Of a stretch of 7,382 bases of DNA, positions 1 through 7,128 are shown one piece after another. Source of the stretch: Actinomycetota bacterium (GTDB lineage: Bacteria; Actinomycetota; Acidimicrobiia; Acidimicrobiales; JAHWKP01); the NCBI GenBank assembly GCA_019347775.1, contig JAHWKP010000087.1, positions 1 through 7,382 on the forward strand. The letters are read 5' to 3'. A model generated the notes under the pieces. It was not told the DNA's origin. It did not search any database and saw only the letters and a list, made by a program, of their open reading frames with translations. The translations under genes were made by a program, and so were the position numbers. The first letter of the stretch is position 1. Every line of letters starts with the position of its first letter.

Positions 1-530
1 ATGACGAGGTCGTAGAATTCCTTCGGCTTCATCCGCGGCAGCATGCTCATCTGCGCCCGGCTTTCGATCTGGAACACGCCCAAAGTATCGGCGCGTCCGA
101 TCATCTCATAGACTTTCGGGTCGTCCTCCTGGAGATCGTCGAGACCCATGTCGATGCCCTTGTGCGCGCGCAGCAGATCGAAGGCGCGGCGCATGCAGCC
201 CAGCATTCCGAGGCCGAGCACGTCGACCTTCATGAAGCCGAGTTCCTCGATATCGTCCTTTTCCCATTCGATCACGCGCCGGTCCGGCATCGCCGCGGGC
301 TCGATCGGCACGAGGTCGTCGAGCCGGTCGCGAGTGAGGACGAAGCCGCCCGGATGCTGGCTCAAATGGCGCGGCGTTCCAATCAGCTGCCGGGCGAGAT
401 CGAGCGTCAGCGAGAGCCGGCGGTCGAAGCGGTCGAGGTTCAGCTCCTCGACATGGCGATCGGCGACGCCCTCGTTCGACCAGCCCCAGACCTGCCCGGC
501 GAGCGCGCCGGTGAGGTCTTCGGGAAGGCC
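1..530 (-). other. dnaE2: DnaE2 (error-prone DNA polymerase) internal segment within the chimeric ORF
   Basis: Codons from about residue 625 to the window edge match the middle of the DnaE2 branch of the C-family polymerases. Visible signatures are GQVWGWS (636-642), PRHLSQHPGG (about 677-686), PIEPAAM, the aspartate of KVDVLGLG (Asp727), and near the edge DTLGVFQIESRAQMSMLP, which is DnaE2-like. DnaE2 makes translesion, mutagenic DNA copies, usually together with ImuA/ImuB. In the family an N-terminal PHP domain and the palm with two catalytic aspartates precede this region. Here roughly the first 400 residues, including that Asp pair, are absent and replaced by the cyclase/ATPase; only the third palm Asp (Asp727) remains. 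As drawn, this chain could not polymerise DNA. The rest of the gene lies left of position 1. Confidence 0.85.
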
Positions 531-2402
531 GGGCACTGGTCCGAGTCCCCGGGCCAGGGTTGCGGCGACTGACCAGTGGTGAGCCACATTTTCGAGTTCC
601 TCGTCCTCCCGCCCGAGACGGCATCGGTGCTCGGTCAGCCAGGCCGCGAGTCGGGCGTGTCGCCGAGCGCGCTCGGCCTTGGTGAGTGTCTCGTATGCGA
701 CCTCCTGCAGCACATTGGAGCGAAAGCTCCACAGGGGGTGGTCCAGTTCAATCAGGTCGCGCGAAGCGAGAGACTCGGCCGCGCGCATGCCGTTGGGATC
801 TCCCCGGGCTTGCGCCAGAGCCTCGAGCGCTTCCAGCTCACCGACTCGACCGACGACGGCCGCGTCCTCGAGCAGGTGGCGTTCTTCGGGACTCAGTCCG
901 TCCAGCCGGGCCGCGAGAATGCCGCGCAGGGTCGCAGGGAGGTTCTCCTGGGCCGCCGCTCCCTGTTCTTGTTCGTTGAAGAGCGCCGCGAGCTCCTCCA
1001 GGAAAAAGGCATTGCCGCCGCTGCGTTCCGCGAGAAGTTCGGCGACATTGGGGTCGCCCGCGTCGCGCATAAGGGCGGCGGCTAGTGCCTTGGCGTCGGA
1101 GGGCGACAGCGGTCCCAGGTGCACGACCATCACGTCGTGGTTGGAGAACGGCGGCTGCCACCGTTCGGCCAACTCCGGGCGGGCGGTCGCGACGAGTACG
1201 AGAGGAAGATCATGCAGACCCTCGAGCTTGCCGAGCTGGTCGAGAAGCAGCGGGTCGGCCCAGTGGAGCTCGGACAGAACAATGAGGGCGGGACGTTCCC
1301 GCGTCAATCCGCTCAACAGACCGCGGAGGGCCCGACGGGCTTCGTCCCGGGCGCGGGCCGGGTCGACGTCACGCAGACTCGACTCGTCGCCCATGAGAAG
1401 CCCGAGTCCGTCGGCCATGCGCTTGATCTCGACGTGGTCCTCCGGAAGGTTCAGGACCCCCGCCAGCTTGGCCGCGCCCTTGGCCGCTGATTCCTGGGCC
1501 GAGTCGGTGGACCGCACGTCGAAGGCCTGACGCAGAGCCTCGGCTATCGGCCACCACGGATTGGCCTCGCCATAGGGCACGCAGCGTCCCTCCAGGACGA
1601 CGGCGCCGTGGGCCTGGCGGGCATGCGTGGCGAGCTCGCCCGCGAGCCGGCTCTTGCCGACGCCGGCCTCGCCCAACAGGACCACGAGCAGGGCCCGGCG
1701 CCGGACGGCGGCGGCCGCCAAGGCGGACTTGAGCAGGCTGAGCTCGTGATCTCTGCCTACAAGCGGAGTACGCGGACGCGAGCTCGGAGCGCCCGGCGGA
1801 GCGACCGCGCCGATCGCCTTCCATGCCGCGACCGGAACGCGCCGACCCCGGGTTTCGAGATGGCCGAGCGGCTCGTAGCTCACCGCGCTTCGAGTTGCCT
1901 CGTAGGTCATCGGACCGACCACGACCGTGCCAGGATCCGCGAGGCCCTTGAGCCTGCTTCCCACGTTGACGACGTCTCCCATCGCGGTGTACTCGCCGGG
2001 TCGGATCTGTCCCACGAGCGCTTCCCCGGTGTTGACGCCGATGCGGAGCTGCATCTCGGGCCGTTCGGTCGATCCTCCCTGGGCCGTCGATGCCATTTCA
2101 GATGCGGTGCGCAGCATCTGAAGGGCTGCCCTGACGGCGCGCTCGGCGTCGTCGCCGTACGCGAGTGGCGCGCCGAACATGGCGACCAGCTCGTCGCCCA
2201 TGATCTTGTCGACCCGTCCTCCGTGGGCCGTGACGTCGGCAGCGAGGCGCTCGAAGCAGCTTGCGATGAGGTTCTTGAGCTGCTCGGGGTCGAGGTCCTC
2301 GCCCATGGCCGTGAATCCCACGACGTCCGCGAAGACGACGGTCACGAGACGGCGCTCGTCCTCCGCGGGGAGGTGCGCCTCGCGGTCGGAGGCAACGGAC
2401 AC
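1..2402 (-). CDS. Chimeric ORF: class III nucleotide cyclase + P-loop ATPase fused in frame to DnaE2 (3' end outside window)
   Basis: The frame is open for 800 codons from GTG 2400-2402 to the window edge. An in-frame TAG at 2412-2414 rules out an earlier start, although the AGGAG upstream lies only 1 nt from the GTG. Residues 17-195 form a class III cyclase domain, which makes cAMP from ATP: metal-binding Asp26 (FADVVGFT) and Asp70 (KIMGDE), Lys66, Thr139 at the usual substrate-specifying position (as in class IIIb), Asn146 and Arg150 (GDVVNVGSRL). A regulatory ATPase follows, with Walker A GEAGVGKS (244-251), a Walker B-like LSELHWAD (376-383) and SGGNAFFLEEL (about 461-471). A helical segment resembling cyclase/ATPase signalling proteins runs to about residue 634. 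From about residue 625 on, the sequence is DnaE2. The helical C-terminal region usual in these cyclases is missing. It is divergent from the lipoprotein gene across a 140-nt gap. The cyclase and ATPase calls are secure; whether the fusion is real is uncertain. Confidence 0.85.
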   Translation of the reverse strand, partial: MSVASDREAHLPAEDERRLVTVVFADVVGFTAMGEDLDPEQLKNLIASCFERLAADVTAHGGRVDKIMGDELVAMFGAPLAYGDDAERAVRAALQMLRTASEMASTAQGGSTERPEMQLRIGVNTGEALVGQIRPGEYTAMGDVVNVGSRLKGLADPGTVVVGPMTYEATRSAVSYEPLGHLETRGRRVPVAAWKAIGAVAPPGAPSSRPRTPLVGRDHELSLLKSALAAAAVRRRALLVVLLGEAGVGKSRLAGELATHARQAHGAVVLEGRCVPYGEANPWWPIAEALRQAFDVRSTDSAQESAAKGAAKLAGVLNLPEDHVEIKRMADGLGLLMGDESSLRDVDPARARDEARRALRGLLSGLTRERPALIVLSELHWADPLLLDQLGKLEGLHDLPLVLVATARPELAERWQPPFSNHDVMVVHLGPLSPSDAKALAAALMRDAGDPNVAELLAERSGGNAFFLEELAALFNEQEQGAAAQENLPATLRGILAARLDGLSPEERHLLEDAAVVGRVGELEALEALAQARGDPNGMRAAESLASRDLIELDHPLWSFRSNVLQEVAYETLTKAERARRHARLAAWLTEHRCRLGREDEELENVAHHWSVAATLARGLGPVPGLPEDLTGALAGQVWGWSNEGVADRHVEELNLDRFDRRLSLTLDLARQLIGTPRHLSQHPGGFVLTRDRLDDLVPIEPAAMPDRRVIEWEKDDIEELGFMKVDVLGLGMLGCMRRAFDLLRAHKGIDMGLDDLQEDDPKVYEMIGRADTLGVFQIESRAQMSMLPRMKPKEFYDLV

Positions 2403-2542
2403 GCTCCTACGCTACGGCTTGGCCACGGCGCCATCCCACGAAGGTGACGGGCGACACCCTGGCTGGCATACTCGCCGGTCAGCCGGTTGGATCGCCGGGC
2501 ACCGCTTCCCCCACCGAAGTTACAGATTTTGCGGAGGTAGAG

Positions 2543-3370
2543 ATGAGACGAACGAGGTGGACACCGGTGCTGACCCTGGTCTTGGCGGTAGCCGCCGGGG
2601 CATGTGGAAGCAACGGCGAGCAGGTGCTGGCAGGCGCGGCCCAGGCGACTGCCGACGCGGGCACATCGCGGATGGCGATGACGGTGTCGGCCTCGGCGCC
2701 CGATGGCTCGGGCGCTACGGCTGGCGCCGAAGACTTCACCATGAACGCCGAAGGGGTCATCGACTACGACACCGGCCACGGGATCCTGAAGATGGACCTG
2801 GGCGCGCTGGGAATGCCCGGAGCCGAAGGGGAGGCCGAGATGCGCCTGATGGGCTCGGTCGTCTACATGAAAGTTCCCGGCACCGAGCTGGGAGGCCGCC
2901 CGTGGGTGAAGTTCGACCTGGAGGCACTCGGCGAGGACGGCCAGGGTCCTGTGCCCGCACTCAACCCGGCGAGCAATGACCCGAGAGGGGTGCTCGATGC
3001 CCTGCGCGGCGTCAGCGGTGAGGTTGAAGAAGTCGGCGCCGAGGACATCCGCGGCGTGGCCACCACTCACTACCGCGCCGAGGTCGACCTCGACAAGGCC
3101 CAGGCCGAAGTGCCCGAGGAACGCCGCGCCGACTTCGAGATCTTCAGCGAACAGCTCGGCATAGACACCCTCCCGATCGATGTGTGGGTCGACGACGAGG
3201 GCCGGGCCCGCCGGTTTTCCTACGAACTCGAGACCCCAGCCGCGGGAGAGACGCCTGCCAGCGCCGTGAACCTGGTGATCGACCTTTATGACTTCGGCGT
3301 CGAAGTCGACGTGCAACCGCCACCTTCGGCGGAAGTCACCGACTACGGCGAACTCGACCCCGCCGCCTGA
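2543..3370 (+). CDS. LppX/LprG-like lipoprotein
   Basis: 275 residues starting at ATG 2543, chosen because GGAGG (2533-2537) sits 5 nt upstream and a signal peptide follows directly; a longer in-frame ORF exists but lacks both. Residues 1-20 are a basic n-region plus a hydrophobic stretch, ending at a lipobox-like AGAC with Cys21 (position -3 is Ala, so it is not a perfect lipobox). The mature part shows the LppX/LprG pattern: VYMKVPG, DPRGVLDALRGVSGEVEEVG, a GVATTHYRAEVDLDKA strand, and PIDVWVDDEGRARRFSYEL. In mycobacteria such proteins are membrane-anchored and bind or carry lipids or lipoglycans outside the cytoplasmic membrane. The ligand here is unknown. A weak promoter candidate is GTGACG (2444-2449), 17 nt, CATACT (2467-2472). 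It is divergent from the cyclase gene and convergent with thiP. Confidence 0.85.
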   Translation: MRRTRWTPVLTLVLAVAAGACGSNGEQVLAGAAQATADAGTSRMAMTVSASAPDGSGATAGAEDFTMNAEGVIDYDTGHGILKMDLGALGMPGAEGEAEMRLMGSVVYMKVPGTELGGRPWVKFDLEALGEDGQGPVPALNPASNDPRGVLDALRGVSGEVEEVGAEDIRGVATTHYRAEVDLDKAQAEVPEERRADFEIFSEQLGIDTLPIDVWVDDEGRARRFSYELETPAAGETPASAVNLVIDLYDFGVEVDVQPPPSAEVTDYGELDPAA

Positions 3371-3386
3371 AAATCAGGTGGGGCGG
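3360..3386. terminator. Hairpin holding both convergent stop codons (possible bidirectional terminator)
   Basis: CCTGA (3366-3370) and TCAGG (3374-3378) form a 5-bp stem with loop AAA. The stem extends outward by G-T, C-G and C-G pairs and, past a 2-nt bulge, three more G/C pairs. The lipoprotein stop TGA (3368-3370) and the permease stop (TCA on plus, 3374-3376) are the two arms of the stem. No T-run follows on either strand, so intrinsic termination is uncertain. Confidence 0.4.
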
Positions 3387-4968
3387 CGGGTTCCGACCCG
3401 GTCGGCCACCAGGATCACCGCGGCCACGAGCACCATCAGGATCACGGACAGCGCAAGAGCCTGTCCCCGGTTCAAGGCTCCGGGTTGCCCCAGGAATCTG
3501 AATATGGCGATCGGCACGGTCGGCCTCTGCGGGCGCGCCAAGAACGCCGTCGCGCCGAACTCCCCGAGCGACACGGCTCCCGCGAATCCGGCGCCGACCA
3601 TGGCGGACCTCCAGGCCAGCGGAAGATCGACGCGCCGGAACACCGACCCGCGGTGGGCGCCCATCGTTTGGGCCGCCTCCCGTAGCCCCGGCGGTATTCC
3701 TCTCAGTGTGGGAACCAGTGTCCTCACAACGAACGGGATGCCGACGAGGGCGTGGGCGTACAGCGGAGCGACGGAGGGGTCGATGCCCGAAGGTCCCAAG
3801 GCGAAGAGTCGAAGGTGATCAACAAGCCGAAGCCGAGCGTCACCGCCGACGTTCCGAGGGGCAACATCAGAGCGGTGTCGTAGAGACGGCGCCCTCCTTG
3901 CCCGGAGCCCCGTCCGGCGATCACGATCGCGGCTATCCCGCCGATGGTGAGGGCCATGGCCGTCGCCGCTACGGCGAACAGAAGGGAATTCGTGATCGCT
4001 TCCGTTGGTGCGACGAAGAGCGTGCTGCCGAGTCGAGAGGTGCCGAGGGCACGGAAGTAGGCCAACCCGGGGCCTGACCGGTTCGACAGAGCTGCAACCA
4101 CCAGCGCGCATATCGGAATCCCGACAATGACGATCGCCGGGAGGAATGCCATGGCAAGAAGGCCGCGCCGGGGGCGCGCTACTCGCGTGAGCCGAGTGTC
4201 CGGAGCCAATTGATATGTGGCGCGCCCACGGGTCTGGATCCCCGCCCACACGAGCAATGAAGCCGCGACAGCACCCATCTGGATGAGAGCGAGAGCCGCC
4301 GCCGCAGGCAGGTCGAGTAGTTGAGCGGTGTGCCGGTAGATCTCGACTTCGAGGGTCGACCAGCGAGTGCCGCCGAGGATCAGAACTACTCCGAATGAGG
4401 TGAACGTAAAGAGGAAGGTGATCGTGGCGGCCGCCGCCAAAGCGGGACGCAGCAGCGGCAGGGTGATCCGGCGGAACACCGCGGCGGGCGTCGCGCCGAG
4501 GACCCGTCCCGCATCGGTGACCTGCTCATCCATGTCACCCCAGACCGCACTCACGACTCGCGCCACGACTGCGTAGTTGAAAAAGACGTGCGCCGCCAAG
4601 ATGGCGGCCAGCCCGCCGGAGGCCCAGGCGGTGATCGGGCTGCGCGACAGCGAGACGAAGGCCGATGCCACGACCACGGTCGGGAGGACGAAAGGCACCA
4701 TGAGCAGGGCTCGTATCAGGGCCTTACCTCTGAAATCTCGCCGAGCCAGGGCCCACGCGCCCGGCATCGCCGCGACAACGGTCAGGACGGTCGATATCGC
4801 GGCCTGCCAAAAGGTGAAACGGATCACCGCCCAGGTGCGGGGGGAGGTCAACGTCTCGAGGGCTTCCGACCTCAAGCCCAGTTCCACGATGTTGGCCACG
4901 GGCCACACGAAGAACACGGCCACGAAAGCGAGGGGTATGAGCGCCGCACTGCGGCGCAGCACCGTCAC
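3374..4968 (-). CDS. thiP: Thiamine ABC transporter permease ThiP, interrupted by a single-base frameshift
   Basis: A two-fold permease of the ThiP/FbpB type that passes thiamine from ThiB across the membrane. The start is GTG 4966-4968, which overlaps the thiB stop as GTGA; an ATG at 4999-5001 in the same frame lies deep inside thiB and is less likely. There are many hydrophobic segments. Two EAA loops for docking an ATPase are visible: one near residue 150-175 (DAGRVLGAT...LP) and one in the second half (REAAQTMGAH...LP). The frame runs through DSSPWDLRAST (about 397 codons) and then loses register at a four-C run (3776-3779 on plus). Unrepaired, it ends at 3724 with an unrelated tail (414 residues). 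Adding one C restores TPSVAPLYAHALVGIPFVVR and gives 531 residues, the usual ThiP length. Either a sequencing or assembly error or a real inactivating mutation would explain this. The family call is firm; thiamine specificity rests on the operon. Confidence 0.85.
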
Positions 4969-6029
4969 CCGAGCATCAGCTCCGTCCAACGGGCCACCCA
5001 ACGGTCTCGGCCTTCGGTAATGCGCTCAGGGTCCATCTGGACCGGGTCGGCCGGCTGAGCAGCGAAGCGCTCAAATACATCGGGCAGCTCGACGCCCTCG
5101 CGGGCGGGGAACACGAACATGTTCAACGGCATGTCTGCCTGAAACTCTTCGGAGAGCAGGAAGTCAACGACCTGCTGGCTCGCCTCGACATCTTCCGACC
5201 CTCGCAGGATCCCGGCGAACTCGATCTGGCGGAAGCATCCGTCCTCTACGACACCCGTGGTGGCCTCGGCTTCCGGCGTCTCCGAGAAGTGGACCTCGGC
5301 GGGCGGACTGGACGCGTAAGAAACCACGAGGGGCCGGTTGCCTTCACCGGCGCCACCGGAGAAGGCATCGTTGTACGCCTCCTCCCATCCCGACGTGATC
5401 TGGACGCCATTGTCCTTGAGGCCGCGCCAGTAGTCCTCCCATCCGTCCTCGCCGAACTTCTCGATCGTGGCCAGGAGAAATGCCAATCCGGGAGACGAAG
5501 TCGCGGGGTTCTGGACCACGAACTGGTCGCGGTAGGCCGCCTCGGTGAGATCGGCGAGCTCCGACGGAGGTGGGTTGGTGGAGTCGAACGCCGCCTTGTC
5601 GAAGTTCACGCATACCTCGCCGTGGTCAACCGGAGTGACGCGGTGCTCGGCGTCGAGCTCGAGCTCATCAGGGACTGCGGCGAGGGCGGGGGATTCGTAC
5701 GGGACGAAGAGATCGGCTTCGAGGGCGCGGGACAGGAAGGTGTTGTCGACCCCGAACAGAACATCGCCCAGAGGTTCTCCGGCGGTTAGCACCGACTTGT
5801 TCACCATCTCCCCGGCATCTCCCGACGGAAGAATTTCGATGGTGACTCCGGTCTCCTCCGTGAAGGCCTCGAGTACCGATTCCGTGGCGGCGAAGGAGTC
5901 GTGGGTCACCAGCGTCACTGTTGTTTCGCCGCCGCCCTCATCTCCTGCGGTGCCCTCGGAGGCGTTTTCGTTGTCGCCACAAGCGGTAAGTGAGCCCGTG
6001 AGCAAGACGAGCAGCAGGATCAACTTCAT
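4965..6029 (-). CDS. thiB: Thiamine-binding lipoprotein of an ABC importer, ThiB/TbpA family
   Basis: 354 residues. It captures thiamine (or its phosphates) outside the membrane and delivers it to ThiP. The start ATG 6027-6029 overlaps the kinase stop as ATGA, with AAGGAG about 9 nt upstream. A signal peptide ends in a canonical lipobox LTAC with Cys17, followed by a Gly/Glu/Asp-rich linker. The body follows ThiB: THDSF near residue 42, GDVLFGVDNTFLSRAL, PVDHGEVCVNFD, NPPPSELADL, PATSSPGLAFLL, SGWEEAYNDAF, VVSYASSPPAE, and a C-terminal FLLSEEFQADMPLNMFVFP. The length fits the family. Lying between TPP kinase and ThiP under a TPP riboswitch strongly favours thiamine over iron, which related binding proteins carry. 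Confidence 0.9.
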   Translation of the reverse strand: MKLILLLVLLTGSLTACGDNENASEGTAGDEGGGETTVTLVTHDSFAATESVLEAFTEETGVTIEILPSGDAGEMVNKSVLTAGEPLGDVLFGVDNTFLSRALEADLFVPYESPALAAVPDELELDAEHRVTPVDHGEVCVNFDKAAFDSTNPPPSELADLTEAAYRDQFVVQNPATSSPGLAFLLATIEKFGEDGWEDYWRGLKDNGVQITSGWEEAYNDAFSGGAGEGNRPLVVSYASSPPAEVHFSETPEAEATTGVVEDGCFRQIEFAGILRGSEDVEASQQVVDFLLSEEFQADMPLNMFVFPAREGVELPDVFERFAAQPADPVQMDPERITEGRDRWVARWTELMLG

Positions 6030-6694
6030 TTCGGTACAGCTCCTTCGGTAAGGGCCGGTCGCATGACCAGCAGCGTTCCTGACTGGACTTCCACGCGGAC
6101 TGACCCACCCGCGAAGACGTTGCTAATGCCTCGGCCTGAACCCCAGAGAAGGTCCTCATCCGAGAGCGGGTAGATCAACCCAGTGGTCGTCACACCTCGG
6201 GCGTCGCCGCCGATAGCCACTAGCGATAGGAGGCCGCCCGGTTCGGATGTGTGCACGAAGGGCGACTCCGCCACGACTACGTCGATACGCCACGTACCCA
6301 TCCACGCGCCAACGGTGCGTCCGGGCGCCGCCGCAGCCGCGAGCAGAGCGAGATTCGCGAGCCAATGGTCGGGGCGACCACCGCTTCCTCCGACCAGTTC
6401 GACGACCCCGGGACCTTCTTCAAGGGCACGGTGCAGAGATAACTCGAGATCGGTGTGGTGCTTGTGGGTTGGATGTTCCTCGACGGAAGCTCCGGCCTCG
6501 CGAGCCCAGGCAACGGCATCTGGGCTAGCCGAATCCAGGTCTCCGACGACCACATGGGGTTTGAGGCCGAGTAGCCGGGCCCGATCCAACCCGCTGTCGG
6601 CAGCTATGACCAAGTCGTAGGCCGCGTCCCGATCGACCAGTTCCAGGTCTGGCCCCGTGTCTCCACCGGTCACCACCAGGATCCTTTTGGCCAT
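6026..6694 (-). CDS. thiN: Thiamine pyrophosphokinase
   Basis: 222 residues. It transfers pyrophosphate from ATP to thiamine, giving TPP and AMP in the cytoplasm. It starts at ATG 6692-6694 with GGAGG (6702-6706) 7 nt upstream. Family motifs are visible in order: AADSG (31-35), GDLDS (51-55), KHHTDLE (78-84) and GGRPDH (105-110), then the beta-rich C-terminal half with GVTTTGLIYPL and SNVFAGG typical of the thiamine-binding domain. In the family the third motif is usually KDxTDxE, so His79 replaces a frequent Asp; Asp82 is kept. It is the first gene of the operon, directly behind the TPP riboswitch, and overlaps thiB by ATGA. In this setting it phosphorylates imported thiamine (salvage). Confidence 0.93.
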   Translation of the reverse strand: MAKRILVVTGGDTGPDLELVDRDAAYDLVIAADSGLDRARLLGLKPHVVVGDLDSASPDAVAWAREAGASVEEHPTHKHHTDLELSLHRALEEGPGVVELVGGSGGRPDHWLANLALLAAAAAPGRTVGAWMGTWRIDVVVAESPFVHTSEPGGLLSLVAIGGDARGVTTTGLIYPLSDEDLLWGSGRGISNVFAGGSVRVEVQSGTLLVMRPALTEGAVPK

Positions 6695-6784
6695 TCGACT
6701 CCCTCCGCTGGCATTACCCAGTTCAGGTTCGACGGTCGGTGGAACACCACCCTCTCAGCACCTTGCCGGTGCACCCGTGTCTGC
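6695..6784 (-). promoter_or_regulatory. TPP riboswitch (THI element)
   Basis: On the minus strand the conserved TPP-aptamer blocks appear in order: ACGGGTGC (P1/P2 side), CTGAGA (6753-6758), a variable 5-bp hairpin GGTGG/CCACC (6738-6751), GAACCTGA (6723-6730), TAATGCCAGCG (6706-6716) and GGGA, closed by a short P1 (GAC with GTC). The aptamer ends only a few nt from the thiN ATG, and the GGAGG at 6702-6706 is both the conserved 3' end and the Shine-Dalgarno site. No terminator fits between aptamer and start codon, so control is probably translational: TPP binding hides the ribosome site of thiN and, through coupling, lowers thiB and thiP. Confidence 0.95.
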
Positions 6785-6802
6785 GCCCGAGGCTACCGCC
6801 TC

Positions 6803-6860
6803 GTTTCGCCCTCACTCGCTTCGGTCGGCCTTCGGCCTCCCTCGCTCCGTTCGGGCGAGC
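6803..6860 (+). repeat. CTCGCTTCG-rich outer flank of repeat copy A
   Basis: Degenerate CTCGCTTCGG/CTCGCTCCG words with a GGCC-TTC-GGCC hairpin (6827-6837) and a CTCGC/GCGAG stem (6841-6859). Read on the opposite strand it resembles the tract at 7269-7325, so it is the outer part of the inverted repeat. It lies directly upstream of the TPP riboswitch on the operon's transcript strand. Function unknown. Confidence 0.5.
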
Positions 6861-6989
6861 TATTTCTTGTGCTCGATCGACCGGCAGAGCCGGCCGATCT
6901 CGCGCTGCAAACCTTCTTCTTGCAACGCCTTCGGCGTTGCGGGCGTCAGACGTGTCGGCCGGCTTCGCCGGCGCCCTACGTCCGACGCG
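6841..6989 (+). repeat. Three-hairpin element, copy A
   Basis: About 149 nt with three perfect or near-perfect hairpins, each with a 3-nt loop. Hairpin 1 is 6876-6898 (ATCG, A/C mismatch, CCGGC, loop AGA). Hairpin 2 is 6922-6940 (8-bp GCAACGCC/GGCGTTGC, loop TTC). Hairpin 3 is 6958-6972 (6-bp GCCGGC/GCCGGC, loop TTC). They are joined by the linkers CGCGCTGCAAACC (6901-6913) and GCGTCAG (6943-6949) and end with CGTCCGACGCG (6979-6989). Copy B has the same architecture, linkers and spacing in inverted orientation. I do not recognise it as a named RNA or repeat family. Confidence 0.75.
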
Positions 6990-7005
6990 AAATGCATTGA
7001 ACACG

Positions 7006-7032
7006 GCCTTCGGCGGCGCGCGCGTCCGACGC
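7006..7032 (+). repeat. Partial third copy (tail module of the three-hairpin element)
   Basis: GCCTTCGGCGGCG followed, after 3 nt, by GCGTCCGACGC matches the last hairpin and tail of copy B nearly base for base, and the tail of copy A. It is in the same orientation as copy A and lies 17 nt after it, with only a 3-bp stem. It looks like a truncated or duplicated tail. Confidence 0.5.
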
Positions 7033-7128
7033 AAAACGCGATCAAATTTGCTGAAAAGTGTCTTTGCGCGGTGTTGTTGCGAAATAATTTTTGTGGCGTT
7101 CTTTTGCTAATGACAGGCACGCGCGGCG

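Noticed and set aside
148..2447. Several plus-strand ORFs (for example 148-582, 576-1085, 679-1530, 1608-2447)
   Set aside because: They overlap the minus-strand cyclase/DnaE2 frame, are rich in Arg/Ser/Ala with no family signature, and are what GC-rich DNA gives opposite a real gene.
3770..3785. Programmed -1 ribosomal frameshift in thiP
   Set aside because: There is no X-XXY-YYZ slippery heptamer, only a four-C run, and ThiP is not known to use frameshifting.
3374..4249. Separate 291-residue protein starting upstream of the ThiP frameshift
   Set aside because: Its first half is out-of-frame thiP; only its second half is permease sequence. It is the downstream part of one frameshifted gene.
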